Assembly (NCBI GenBank): GCA_037903355.1
Contig: JBAJFE010000026.1
Coordinates: 7,006,001-7,070,000, forward strand
Length of the DNA: 64,000 bases
Direction: 5' to 3'
Source: Trichuris trichiura
Lineage: Eukaryota > Nematoda > Enoplea > Trichinellida > Trichuridae
The notes below the pieces were generated by a model. That model ran no database searches. It saw only the letters and a list, made by a program, of their open reading frames with translations, and was not told where the DNA came from. This document shows, in pieces, positions 51,338 through 64,000 of the stretch. The position numbers and the translations under genes are program-made. The stretch's first letter is position 1. Each line of letters starts with the position of its first letter.

Positions 51338-54300
51338 CATACACAGACACACAGCAACGTACAAACAGACTGGCACAAGTAGCAGCTGGTGACTGCACGT
51401 CGCGGACCAGTTGTTGCCACGACTTAGGCTCCCCTTTGGAGTATGATTAATTCCTGCAATGATACCGGATGGCGACACGGCACAACAAAACTGACATTGC
51501 GACATCAATCAGTACAATCGTATGCGTTCTGTGCGACTCCATTGCACCGTCGTATGTGGCGGCCTAAATATCTGACTCGACTAACCTCCATTTGATAGCC
51601 ACAATACGGCGGAGGATTAGCGCAAACTCGCGCGGGCGCGATGTTGCAACGACTTAAGGAACCCAATTAAGGCAACAACAACAAAGCTGCTGACTACGGA
51701 TGCATTCAAGGCCGAGCGACGGTAGTGATGCTGCCAAAACCAACTTGCAAAGCGGTGCGACCTCAATATGGCAATGATGGTCCGCCCGTTCGACTGGGCA
51801 AAAACTTGCGTTGAAAGTTTTTCTTTCACCGTCGCCTTACACATGTGGCGCCAACGACGCTGGCAAGTGACAATACTCATTCCCGCGACGAAGAATCGAC
51901 GCCGCTTCCGCTGCTTCGGAACGCAACCTGCCGTTTGGACCGGTTCCTTTGATGCCGCTCTGCTTGTAAGCGCTACACGGCGCGCGAAAGAACAGCCAGA
52001 GTCCAAAAGCATTCAATGCCTAAGGTGATATACAGATAAGCGACAATGGCCGACGGTTGCTGTCCAGGAAAGTTATCTTCGACGAGCCGACCCTAGCGAC
52101 TCCCGGTAGAGATTTCTGCGTCGCATTGGCAGTTTGGTTGAAAGCTTGTAAAGTAGAGCGCCTCGTTCACGGAAGGGATGACAAATGTGGGATATTGGTA
52201 TAATTGAGTATTCAATTGTATAAACAAGTATTGGCAACATCAGGCCATACGTCAAGTTGGTTCCAAAGCGAAAAGCTGCCGAAGTCAAACATGCTTAACA
52301 GGACAGTGCTCATTGCTGCAAAGCCCACTTACTTTCCAGCAGCAGCCACCGGAAAAGTCATTCCGACTATGCATGGAAGCCGCGCGTACGCTGGAGCCCA
52401 TTAGACAACAGGATCGCTAGTAAGCTATCAGCCAAAGAGGCGTTTAATGATCTAATGTTGAAGATAACAGAGGTTTCAGAGCGTTATCAACTTGGTGGTT
52501 GAATAGCAAAATTTTCGAATGACACGCGAGACTGGACGAAACAAGCTTCGTGCATTCGTCAACAATGTAGTGAAAATAATTATTTGTTTACTATGCACTT
52601 CTTTGGACATGCGTACTGCGGATGCATGCGTCATAAACGCCGAAGGCATGCAAATACTATCGGCTATGACAAAAGGTAAGCTTTCGAGTAAAAGGCTAAC
52701 TGTTTTTCTAATTGCTACTGGAAACTGCTAGCGCTCGCCGAACGCAGCAAGCAAATATTTACTTCCTAGAAGATTCATGAGAAAGAGACAGAAGCGACAA
52801 GCCGTGATGATGTAACTGACGACGGGATGAAAACAAGGAAATGGCCGAGACGCCTAAGGAAGGATAGTGCCAACCGGATTACGTTGGAAATTCGATAAAT
52901 AGAAAAACATTCATTGCTGTGGGACAATATGCCTATCGGCACGTGTTGGATGTTAACATTAAAAATGAGCACGAAAGTATCACGATTAGGGTAGTAAGTA
53001 CACCGCCGCTATTTTAAAACCGGAAATTTGACAAATTTCTTTACCTGACAAGGCGACGGATGCTCCAACGAACATTCAACGCGTATCATCATCGCCTTTG
53101 GTTCTGTCGACGTGTCAAACCTCAACGTTTAGGCGTGACATATCGCGCTTTGCTGATATTGAAATTGTTCTACTGATCGGCGAAAGGACAACAAAGCTAA
53201 TAGAAGGTATATTTTAGCGTCAGGATTACGAGCAACATGCTTTCTTTTAGCCGTGGAAGCCTATAGAACCTTCAGACCTTCGAACAGCTTAGCTGTAAGA
53301 ACTTTTGCGGAAAAGTTGAAAAACTGAAGGCATATTTTTCGAAAATTTCATTACCAACTGGTGCTCTGTAAAAGAGCAGATCGAAAAGAGCAATAAAGGT
53401 TCACGTTGACCAACGCCTGTCGAGCTGGTAGTGAACAGCGCCGCCGAAATCTGACAACGCCTAAAGCAAAAACAAGCGCGTGGTTGCGCTCGTACTGCCC
53501 GTTCGTTGATAAGCTTGCCATGACACAGCCAGCGAGAAGACTGAGCGCACAAACGCACGTTGTGGCTGTTAAGCCAGCCAAGCACCAAACAAAGTAGAAG
53601 CTCGTCGACTTATGCAAAACAGCAACTTCGTAATGTCTTGCCAAGATGCCGAATTACAAATCGTCCCGGCAGAAAGCAGCCCGCATAAATAGGGCCCCAT
53701 TGGAAAGCGAAAGCCCTTGTACGTAGACAGGTTTGGCAAAACAGTTTCGGCGAAAACGCATGCGCCGTTTGGGCGATCGCAAAATGGTAGAAAACGAAAC
53801 GTAAACACCTTGACACGAACTTGATGTAGGAACACGAACAAACATCGCCAACAATAGAAAAAGCTTAAAAAGCAGGAAAAACAATTTTCAACCGACAATG
53901 CTACTCTTCCGCTTTGGAAAACGAGATCAAACCATTGCTTAAACGGTCTTTCAAAAGAGTACGGCCAACGAGACAACCAAGCGTGCCTGCTTTTCCCTAT
54001 ACGGTAACACAAGTCAGTTTTTTTCCTTTTTCAGCTTATTCGCTAACCTTGCCGCCTGGGGCTTTTCTTCAAAACAATAAAACTAAGTTGTTACATGTGG
54101 TTGAAAATTAGCCTTCCGCGCTGAAAGGGCGGAGTTTATATTTTGCTTTAAGTACGACCGGATGTCCGTCGAAAGTTAACGTAACTTTGGGGCAAAAAAA
54201 TAAAAACAAAGCATTTGGAAGTACGACGATGCGGGATTGGACTCGAAAACTATACTTTAAAGCCGAAAAGTTATCAGCATACTTTTGAGTTCCCATTTTA

Positions 54301-57300
54301 AACTTGTGCGTCAAATATATTTGCTCCAGCGGACGTTTTGTCCCGCCTACCGCCAGAGGCTTTAACGAGACAAGTTGGCACTTGAACCGCGCGTCTGAAC
54401 AAGTTTCCAAGCACAGTTTTAAAAACTGCGCCATTTGACAAAATCTTAAGTCAGCTCTTCTTGACAAGCATTTTAGTGAAGCCTACTGGCCGCAAAGGAA
54501 AAAAAAGCGAGATTTTAAAGCAGATGGAAGGAAGGCGCAGTTTTTTTTAGCGTTTCAGCATTGTCATGCCGGTTCTCCTAATCAGCAAAGCCTAATTTTG
54601 GATAGCAAATTATTAGTCTGCTTGTTAGCGGATAGCTAAGCATTGGAAAAGCTTTACCGCCCATAATATGAAAAATTTAACTTTTTGAATTAAAAAATGT
54701 CGATTTTCTTTGTTTGGATAGAAAGCGATGCGCAGGTTCCTATTGAAAGTGGGATTGCTAAACTCAACTAAAAGTTAAAAAGCACTTTTACTCTGAAACA
54801 GTCCTATTGGGAAAATGTCTCTTTTAAAAAAAAACAATCATACGTTTTTAGGCGTTTTTAATTGGCAAGCATTAGTAATAAAGTTTGAAAAGACTTGGAA
54901 CGCGTACTCCACGCTGCTCTAAGGCGAAAAGATTGAAATTTCTTTGACATAAGCTTTCGCAAGCTTGTTGAGCGGACTATAAAACTGTTGTTCGAGCATG
55001 AGAGACGAGCTGGTCGACGTGTTCGTCAATAGATCTGCGAAGTTGTTGCCGCTTTGCGAACCGGCTTGTCATTTTTCAAACGCGAAGAACGTTGCCACAG
55101 TTGCCTTCGAACTTGGGCTCTCCGTTCCACGCTGAGGAGATGCGAACATTCCGTGTTATCTCGAGAAACGGCATGGCAATTGATTTTGCGGGAACACGCA
55201 AAGAAAGCGGTGCAAGATTTCAATCATTGCACGCTCGTTGAATATCTGTCGAGACTGTTGTTCAACTGCATGAATTGTGTATGTGTTGTTTTCAAAGAAC
55301 AAAATAAATTGATAAATTAGTTGAGGCTGAATATTAAATGTAGGACTCTACCGCTGACAACGAGCTGGTACGATAGGCTTGAACGACAAGCGCATGGTTG
55401 CCCATTTGACAGCTGTTATTTTGTTTGTCCACTTTTCGTTTAAAAAAGAACTTCTCGTCTAAATTTTTATTTAGCCTTATTTACATTATTTCTAGCTTCA
55501 CGCTTGCTTGAGCTACGCCGCTAGCGACCAAGACAACAAGCTTTTCCGTCGAAAATCTTTTGATCGCTTGCCGAAGGAAGATACGCGCATTGGTTTCCGT
55601 TGCAAGCCTTTGCTTACTTTCGGATTACAAACGTTGTTATCTGGATGTAATAACATAAATCTATGAATAGTTGCTATTCCTGGCGTGGAAGGCCTTCCTC
55701 CTTGAGCAAAGAGCGAATAGGAGCGCTGCTCGAGCATCCATTTTGGTATATTTTTCTTCGGCCTATGGTCGGCTGCTACAACTCTGTCGTCGGTTTAAGA
55801 ATAGGTCAATTAGTTCAGGGGACTTCCCTTGAGCGGATATTCCTTTAGGGAGTCGCAGCCTGAACCAACTGCCGTCTTAACCAGTGCCTTATTTGCTCGT
55901 GAGAAGAGAGAAGACTTGCAGCCGCAACGACCAAGTTCATTTACGTGAGTTTGTGTACTGCCTTAATTTCCAAAACCTTTTAATTCCGTCTGAGCCGGCT
56001 GTTAATAAAACTCGGACCTTTACGCGCCAAAACTGCTTCTCACTGTGTTGTTAATCCGTTCATTTAAATCAAACGGAGAACAGCGCAGTAGTTGGCCAAA
56101 TAAGCTTAATGAAGTCCAATCAGTCTCTACCAAGTTCGTATGACTTATTTCTAGAGTTTTGATACTCCTGAGACTTTTTGACAAAGACAAATCATGCTTT
56201 TGTAATTATTGTTTGAATATGCGCACCAGATAAAAGATCAGAGACATCTCAGACATGTTTACCTATCAATGAGCTAATGAGTTTTGTCCCTATTGATCAG
56301 TGGACATCCTGCATTTAATTATGTTTAACTTTGTATAAATAGTTGTTTTAAACTATCGTTTTTGAATTTCTATACTATTGGATGAAATTAATCATATTCC
56401 TTAGAAACACAATCATTTTAGACGAACTGTTATTAATATAACTGTTTTAAATTTAAAAAAAAGAGTATCCTCCTGAATATGTTAGTACAACTGCGCCAAC
56501 TAGCCGTGAACTTATATTCCTTCCAATACGAATTTGATTTCAAATAGACTCGATGATATTTAGACTACCGTTCGTTATTGTACTTTGCTACAGAAACACT
56601 GGTGCCGCCAACCGATCTTTGAAAAAGACTATAACTTCTGATTCAATCAACAGCCTTATATTCCGAAGCGACGAGTGCGACTCAAAACTGGATTCGTTGG
56701 ACCAAATGGGGTACCTTTGTTGTCAAAAATTGTTTTCAACTGTTGCCCTGCAATAAGCTAGTTCCATTGAACCTGTTCTACCGCGAATGTAGCAGTTGAA
56801 GGTCGCTGAAGCGACTTTGGGTAATAGTTTCAATTTCCAAGACCAATTAGTCCCCTGAACAGTACCTGAAAGTTTCGCTGATATCATTTCGCAACTATGC
56901 TACATGAAACTTGATCGACTAAAACTTCTGGATTTGAATGCGTAAATATTTGTTACGGTCTTCGACGTTCGGGAATAAAAAGCAGTGATTGAAAAGTGTT
57001 GTGAAAGCCACCAGTGGCATGCAGCAAAGGCCAAGTACGGTTGATCACTTTTCGGGGTCTGCGTATTCATTTATGGTTACTGCCTTGTAATGCGTCATTT
57101 ATTTGTCAAAATTGCTGGCAAAACAACTGTGACGAGATGGAACTCTTAGTGGCATACAGACGCGTCATCGAGCAACTTTTACTGCTCTTGAGACTCAACG
57201 CGCTTTGGAGCATAGTGCTGTGTTATTACTTTCATTATTCATTTTCAACGATGTTCTTTCTTTGACGGCGATTCACTTTTCGTGCTAAGCGCAATCGGTA

Positions 57301-60300
57301 GGACAACTCAGGAACTCGCATTTATGAGATAAATTTACGAGGGTTTTGGAACACCAATCTTGTTCCGTTGTCGGCCTTAGCTGGCACGGCGGCAATGGAA
57401 GAAGATCGATTCTAAGTTTCCTAAAACTATATCAAAATAAAGAGAAAGCTCGTCTGTTTGACCACATGCACCACCAGGACATCAGAAACAAAGTTCTTGC
57501 GACTAGAAGATTTAGGCTGTCATTCAAGCGGTAGATATATTATTCAAATGTGAAATGAAAAGCCTATCACGTTGTCACGTTAGTAAAACGTTGCCGTATA
57601 GAGGCAAGTAGTTTTTAACCTCAATGTAGCTTTCTTTCAAAAACAACATTCTCTGAAAAGGTAGCAATTATATCTAACCCATATTTACAAAGTATAATTG
57701 TAGGCAAGCAGTAGAGCAAGTTAGGTCAGCTCCTAATTCAGTATGGACCGATCCAGGAAGGCAAGTATCCGGGAGTTGTTGGTGTAAACAGCTCGAAGAC
57801 AACGTTTCCCGCGCCATGTGACACGAAAGCTGTTGACGAAAACAGATCTAATCAGCCAACGGTTGTGTGACCTGACTTGACCCCGCCAAGACGAAAAGTC
57901 TGCATAAGGAAGAAGGGGAGGTAACAGACGTCACAGTGCAGTGTTGTCGCATTCATCACAGTCATATGATTCTCACTAATGCATCTTCTACACAATTCTA
58001 CTCAGAAATCAATCCTGAACAATGATCTTACTTTCGCGAACGCCTTAAGATGATTATGAGCGCTGGGCTGCATGATTTAATTGCAAGGCGCATTCCAGCC
58101 TAGATTGTGCAGCCGTAGCGAACTGCTGCAATCCAAAATAGTCCTTCGCTCATAAATTTTCTTTATGTATCACAAGTTCAGAATAACAAGGGAAAGCAGC
58201 TCTAAGTATCAGGAGTTGCTCATTTGGTAATATTAGCTATGTCTTTAGTTTAAGATAGTTTTAACCCAGTATTTCCGACACTGTCCAAAAATGGTTAACA
58301 AAACCTTCTGCACTTATAGTAGGCGGTTGGGACGATGGTGGTGTCACAACATACAGAAGGAAATTTAATCCTTATTTTCTTCATGGAACATAATCACTGT
58401 CGAATGCTTATAAAGTGGTAAAGCTGGCAAGAAGGAATGATTCAATATTTTTTCCGATGAACGACAGTTGTGCTTGCTTCACTGTGTGCATCTTGCGGAA
58501 GAAAAATTCTTCACAGTATTGAGCTACTGCTCAGCAAGCTACTGGCGGGAAAGCAGTGGAGACGTTTTCATATAAAAATGATTTGTTATTTTCGATAAAG
58601 ATAATTTAGTTTTCCTCATAAAACATGGGCTTAAAACTTCATCCTTCCGTCTTAGGAGACAACATAAAAGAATATTCAGGAAAAGCCGGACTCAATAGGC
58701 TACTCCTATAGTATGTACTAACATAAGCTTATTAAATTTTATAAGCTCACCATTTCGTCACTACCTTTTTAGGAGTAACACTATTACCAAAGGCAAGCAT
58801 GATCGCAAGATTACATAAACGTAGCCGAGATAGGTTATATATAAGCGGAAGCAAACAGGCAGACAAATACAATTAGGGCAGTAAATATTGAGCATAAAAA
58901 ATGAATTCATTCATAAGCGAACTCATGAATGAATCTTAATTTCGTCAATGGAATTCTAAGCACACAGCATTATTAAGCAGCGAATATCAATTAATATATT
59001 AAAAAATGTCAAGGAACAAAGACGCGTCATAAATACCAACTGCACAAACAAATATGGCAAAGAGGAGGCTCACAGTTTATAGGATGGTTGATCCGAATAG
59101 ATGTGCACTGATTTTCATTATTTTTCTATACGATCGGCTGTCAATTACTTTCCGCGCAAAACTAGCGTATTGAACATGATCTTATGATGCCAGATAGACT
59201 GCTAACAATTAAAATGAGCTAAACAATATGACGCAATATAACAGACGTATTTCGCTGTCATTGTAGTGGGAACATCTGCGCAAACTATCATGCCAAACAT
59301 TTTAATTTCCCGCCAGTTGGTGTTGTTTGCATTGCTCTGAAGATAAGGCGCTATACTCGCCTCTGAATAAACATTCAACTGCGTTTCGCTTATAACCTAC
59401 GTATGTTATACGAAATTCGCTTGACATTCATCGGTTGTTATGCTAACTTTTTCGGGAGTTGCGTCCAACCATTACAGTTTGCACCGTTTAAGGCCGATTG
59501 CTCACGGACTATTAAAAACGTATTATTCACTTCCATGTCACCTCAGTATTTTCATACAATGGAAATCCAACGACTTTGCAAAGTTTAGTGGCACAGAACC
59601 GTTCCAACCATGTTAGCTCATTACAATAGGTGAACATGGACATAGCGAGGATGGGAGCACGCATCCTGAGCGATCGTATACCATTGAGGTTTCGCATAGG
59701 TTTGACCTGAGTAAAAGTAGGAAGTTTTATTTGAAAACCTTTTGGTTTAAACAGACAAAAACTAAAAATTCGACGAAATTGTTGCTCAGACCCGTTAAAA
59801 TGTAGGCATCGCGGTGCTCTCATTGAAACGGACCCATTACAATGTGATTTATTAATATTAATACTTAGAGGATGCTTCTTCTTAGTGTAAAAAGAAGTTC
59901 AATTACTTTCCTGCTACAATGAATAACTAGTGGGGAATTACGGCAATTATTAAACTTTTAAAAAGCTTAAAATCTTTACAGCTAGCTGTTTTCAACTATC
60001 AGTAATAATAAAAGCAGATGGGTTTCACTGTTCTGAATGCCAGACGACCGTTCATGTTGAATTATTTAATCATTCTTCTAGGACAAACACAGTAACTATC
60101 AATCTATACGTCACTTACATCGTTTAGGCAGCTACGCAGTGAAATGTTGCAACATTTATGACTACTTTTATTTCTTTGCTTTATCGCAGTTGCAGGCTTT
60201 TAACTATGGCCACGCCCATGCGGTCGCAGCGTGAAATTATATCATTCAACTGGTCCCAGTTTTTCTAATGTTCAACGATTGGATCTTTGTTGTCAGTGGC

Positions 60301-60363
60301 ATAATGAATTATAGTCATTGCACGTTTGCATCTTGTGCAAGTATGCATTGTCCATTTTTTCAG
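51116..60363. other. Gene-poor region, nothing assignable
   Basis: Over 9 kb I find no exon chain. Open frames at 51617-52012, 53569-54012 and 54108-54467 (minus) and 55003-55667 (plus, three frames open at once) have no known similarity and no consistent splice sites. The right part (56-60 kb) is AT-rich with very short frames. Confidence 0.45.
51305..51354. repeat. (CA)n microsatellite
   Basis: About 13 pure CA units from 51305, then a degenerate ACATACACAGACACAC tail. Confidence 0.93.
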
Positions 60364-60552
60364 GCACTAATGCAGAATCGCGTAGCCGAAATCGTTACAA
60401 GTTTTCTTTATGAGCCTTCGATTCCCTACCCGCGTGTTAGATTTATTCAGAATAGACAGATATTAGCTCCTCTGCACCGCAAGGGCACATATTCCGTCCA
60501 TTCCATGCAAGCAGTAAATATTGCAAAAGACAGATACGATGTTTACATCTGA
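60364..60552 (+). other. Terminal-exon-like open frame, unidentified
   Basis: A TTTTTTCAG acceptor is followed in phase 0 by 62 codons (includes QNRVAEIVTSFLYEPS and HRKGTYSVHSMQA) and a TGA. Composition is protein-like, but I recognise no family and no upstream exon was found. It may be chance. Confidence 0.2.
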
Positions 60553-61423
60553 TTCGGTTTTCTTTCTGCATACGTCAGACGAAGTAATCGTCGAAAATTG
60601 TTGTTGATGAAGTTAAGGAAAGACAACCGCTAAAATTTATTATTGAATCAATTACAGTGAAAGACTTTAAGCATCAATAATGGAAGGAACGAAGCTCTTG
60701 GGACAGACTGATTAAGTCCAACTTTGTAAGCTTATTAAGAACAGAATTCATCCTTAAGAGAGCACGCAATTTTAGCATCAAGTGAATGCAAGTCTTGCTT
60801 TCTGATTATCACGATCAAGTTCAAAAACCTTCTCATCAGAACAAAGTTCAACTACAGCATCAGAGGCTGCTAAGTTTGCGCTATGAAAAGAAGGTGAGCG
60901 GTTTGACGAGCGTCTGTCTCAAAAATAGATTCAGTTGTGCGGTACATTTGTTCAGCAAAATTTTCGGCTCTTATTTATGTGTTGAGCTGAGAAAATGGCT
61001 ACTAATAAATTCATCTTCTTTTCCTACAATACTGCAATAACTTCGGAGTAAAGACTGCATATACTGTTGCCTGAAGAACCGCCAAAGATAAACCACCGCT
61101 TTCCCTACTTCTAAGCGAGATAAGGTGACAAAAGCGGGGGAATACAAAATCGAAATCGATTATAAGCTAAAATGGTTGTGTTGCTAGTAAGTCCTCAAGC
61201 GCCGTAACACCTTACTGTTCAGCATTGAGTCCGCTTTTCCTTCAGTTCAAAGGTAATTGTAATTCATGAATTGCTTACGCGCAGAGTTGCAAACCCAGTT
61301 CGTTAGACGAATCCCGCAATTATTGTTTTATCACAAAGGTCCAAATTATATGGCAACTTTTTTCTCAGCAGATCTGCTGGTTAAGTTGTTTACTAGACTA
61401 GGAACTTTCCTATTATCGATCCG

Positions 61424-61651
61424 TCACTGTCTACTGATTCTGTTTGAGCTGTTATCTTTTCTTGTAATAAGCTTAGACTTAGCCTTATGCTTAGGCTTAG
61501 GCTTAAGCTCTAAAGCCTTTGCGTAAGCCTTAAAGGATTTCATTAAAATATGAACGTCGGGGAGCCTAGTCCCAACAGCGCGAACTGAAGTAGTAGACAG
61601 TTTCGGCACTGCGGCCGCGGTAGATAATAGCAAAAGTTCTAAAAGCGTCAT
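61424..61651 (-). other. 75-codon frame with signal-peptide-like start and Lys-rich tail
   Basis: The frame starts MTLLELLLLSTAAAVP, a plausible secretion signal, and later reads ELKPKPKHKAKSKL, which is simply the telomere-like hexamer run read on the other strand. No homology, no promoter evidence. It might be a small secreted protein, but a chance frame created by the repeat is more likely. Confidence 0.18.
61471..61512. repeat. Telomere-like hexamer run
   Basis: Seven hexamers in register: GCTTAG, ACTTAG, CCTTAT, GCTTAG, GCTTAG, GCTTAA, GCTCTA. This is a decayed array of TTAGGC, the nematode telomere unit, in an internal position. Confidence 0.6.
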
Positions 61652-62366
61652 TTCAAAACACGGCTAAGCGTAATCATTTGCAGCGGTTTGAAAGGAAGAA
61701 GACGTCTTCCTTATCAGACAGGCAAAATCGCCGACTGCCCTGTGTTTGAGCAAATTCCTGCTGCACATACTTTTTCTATTCCGTCTTATCGCACGATGGT
61801 CTGTGCAGCACTTGTAAACAATGAGTAGCAATCACAAAGAACCTGCTGAACTAAGAAAAACAGCGATAAGATTTTTCAAAGCCACCGTATCTCAAGTCGA
61901 ATCGATTTCCTTCGCGCATCTATAAACTTGGGAAAGAGTTACTTCGAACTGGCATTCTAACTCGTATTGTAGGATCCATGCCATGATGTTATGTCGGATC
62001 CAAGAGCCTGGAGTTTTTAAAAGGAAGGCGGATAAATCTCAATTATAAAAAACAAGGCCATAGGAAACTTTTGTTAAGAACTAAGAAAGATAAACGCTCG
62101 TTTTCCTAATTGTCGCTCAAATGAAAGAAAATAGAAAATGTCTTATCTACCACGTTTTATCCATAGCGACCTAGTAAGTATATACACTTCGTTTTCTAAG
62201 TATCCGCAACTATTCAGCTAACTCTACCTGGAAAAGCTATGTGGCAGCTTCTTTTCAACAGCAGTTTGGCGAGCGGGCGCGTCGTGCTTGTTATCATGCA
62301 AGTGACACTGAGCAGCGCACTTGAAATCTACTTCGTTTAAGGCTAGCACTTACCTTTGGTTTCCAG

Positions 62367-62496
62367 AGCTATTGAAGCTGTTTGGCATTCGGCAGCAAAG
62401 AAGCTTGCACTGCATTCTGGTCGATTCCAGGAAGCCTTACATCACTGCAACTCCATCCAGTCATTGCCCCGTATTTTAGTGGTCCGACTTGTACTT
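62367..62496 (+). other. Exon-like segment, unidentified
   Basis: Acceptor TTTCCAG, then 43 codons accepting phase 2 and a GTGAGC donor in phase 0. The peptide contains AAKKLALHSGRFQEALHHC, which has helical-repeat (TPR-like) character, but this is a single motif. An overlapping frame on the same strand is also open, so the call is weak. Confidence 0.25.
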
Positions 62497-63339
62497 GTGA
62501 GCTAAAACAAATTCATTCGCAAAGACAGGAAACAAAATGGAAAATAGAAGACGTCGGTTGGCGTACGGATGAAGGCATCCTCGATTATGCATGCTCACTA
62601 GATCGATTCAAATAATTTGCGTTTGCAAATGACTCAGGTCCGCTTGAAGAACCCATTGGCATTATGAAAGTATGTTTAGAAAAGCGTAGGACACGTTCAA
62701 CGTCCGTTATGCAAATATGCCAGAAAACCAAGATTATCAACGCGCTGAAAATGCATTGACATGTCCAAAAAACATTTCTGACTTTTCTTATTGTCCCGAG
62801 GATAATGCGTGAAGTTGAGACGACTTCGCTTGTCTCACATGATGAGGTCCAATGATATACCAGCAGCAGCTTACTACTTCGGTTTGTTGTTGCTTCCCCC
62901 TCATTAAACTTTCTGTTTACGTACCGCTTCAAAGCATCGTTTGATTACCGTGTCCACTTTTGCCATCAGGGAAATTTCCCAGGAGTTTTAAGCTATTCCG
63001 CTTTTTAAAAATAATATAACTGATAAGGTTCTCCCACTGGGCAGCAATTTCTTGCTAATTAACATACTTATACTAACAGATATCACACTGAGGGTAATGT
63101 TTTCCCAAACTGTTAATGCCCGTGCTATTTCGGATAAATTTCGCCGTAGGGCAGCAGCGGCAACTTGTTTCTTTTGGAGAACCATTGTTGCTCCACTGCA
63201 GACCATTTTTAAGATATATTTTCCCATTTTTGATTTTTAAAATTGCCAAAAAATAAGTTAATATTAGGGCAGATTCATAGAAACTGCCCTGTTAATAATA
63301 CTACTATAACTCGCAAGTTTTTATCCATTCTCATAAAAG

Positions 63340-63449
63340 GATACTTACCGACGACGTCTAAAAAGATCCCAACTCCAGAAGATAGCAAGCAGAGTGGCCC
63401 CGTGGGAACAGCTGCATTTTCTTTGAATCAGCTTAAAGATAAAGGAAGC
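63340..63449 (+). other. Exon-like segment near right edge, unidentified
   Basis: Acceptor CATAAAAG and a consensus donor GGAAGC|GTAAGT enclose 36 codons in one open frame (includes SKKIPTPEDSKQSGPVG and SLNQLKDKG). Together with the segment at 62367 it may belong to a plus-strand gene that continues past the window, but the two were not joined by a tested chain. Confidence 0.3.
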
Positions 63450-64000
63450 GTAAGTTCCAAATAATTTGACATGCGGTTGTCTACCTGCAAGATGTTTACA
63501 TCAAATTGGTTTTAAAATTCCGAAATTGCTTAAGGAAGACTAAAAGCGACAAAATGCATAAATTAGCCACGCTCCAACGTGCGGCAAGAATTCTAGCAAG
63601 ATAAGCAAACCAAGTAAACAAAGTTTCACAAAGCGAGCAACCCCCCTTCGATGGTGTTAATGTTAACTTATTAACAATCATTATTCGAGCTCAGCAAGCG
63701 CAACTGTCAACAGTGCTTTCCCCCTTTAGGAAGTCACGTTGCCTTTACAGGGCCGCCCTAGTGCAACCATAAAGCCTACAGCTCCTTATCGACCTTCTTC
63801 GGAAACCTATTTTGTATAAATTACAATGAGGTGTTCTTGTTAATCCATTCGACTGAACGAAAGACTTAGCAACACATTTGCATATCATCTGCTTTGTTAG
63901 AAGGGGATAACGCTTCCTATTGCGTGCACCTTTTAGCCGTACTACTTATTCATAAATCAGTAGGCCATTAACTACTTATTTTGCCTGAAAGCTTAGGACT

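Larger units (their letters stand above)
60553..64000. other. Right edge, otherwise empty
   Basis: Apart from the segments listed separately, nothing recognisable. Short frames on both strands only. Confidence 0.4.

Noticed and set aside
53569..54467. Minus-strand ORFs of 147 and 119 codons
   Set aside because: Rich in Phe, Cys and Arg as expected from composition; no motif or splice chain.
55003..55667. Candidate plus-strand exons with protein-like peptides
   Set aside because: All three plus frames are open across much of the stretch, so no one frame can be preferred.
1..64000. CRISPR arrays, bacterial operons, viral or autonomous transposon genes, tRNA and rRNA genes
   Set aside because: I looked for spaced direct repeats, transposase or polymerase motifs and tRNA box sequences and saw none; an automated tRNA or repeat search would be needed to be certain.

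Overview
This is eukaryotic nuclear DNA, most likely from a nematode-like invertebrate. Every recognisable gene is split into many short exons by introns of about 45-60 bp with GT..AG ends, plus a few introns of 0.5-2.8 kb that carry repeats. The compact introns, the gene content and TTAGGC-type hexamer remnants fit an enoplean nematode such as Trichuris, but that is inference; no rRNA or mitochondrial marker is present. I rebuilt the gene models by hand by keeping reading phase across splice sites and comparing with remembered family sequences.

Layout. (1) 2655-8001, minus: 5' part of vigilin (HDLBP), with a Gln-rich N-terminus, KH1-KH4 and the start of KH5; the rest is not seen before the left edge. 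(2) 15543-19043, minus: a complete 12-exon PLP decarboxylase of the glutamate/cysteine-sulfinate group (487 aa). (3) 21450-22498, minus: a small single-Tudor protein, 3 exons. (4) 24370-25520, minus: two exon-like segments of unknown identity. (5) 29963-39743, plus: a complete 29-exon VWA8 gene (mitochondrial AAA+ plus VWA protein, 1396 aa) that lacks several hundred central residues found in human VWA8. (6) 40134-43423, minus, convergent with VWA8: an AMP-activated protein kinase gamma subunit with four CBS motifs and a long Ser-rich N-terminus; a possible further 5' exon lies at 50915-51115. (7) 51.1-64 kb: gene-poor, with only weak unidentified exon candidates.

Two families of short palindromic elements (MITE-like) are present. 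One is about 212 bp, at 1101 and 28310 with a remnant at 42042. The other is marked by the word CTTTCGGGATT, with near-complete copies at 17330 and 35740 and scattered pieces, mostly inside introns. AAT microsatellites occur three times, with CA and TA runs elsewhere.

The genes do not form a pathway. They are unrelated eukaryotic genes: RNA-binding scaffold, transmitter or taurine-type metabolism, germline small-RNA-type Tudor factor, mitochondrial ATPase and energy sensor. I found no prokaryotic-style system, CRISPR array, virus or autonomous transposon. The most unusual items are the shortened VWA8, an AMPK gamma lacking two nucleotide-contact arginines, the altered active-site context of the decarboxylase, and the intron-borne palindromic repeats.
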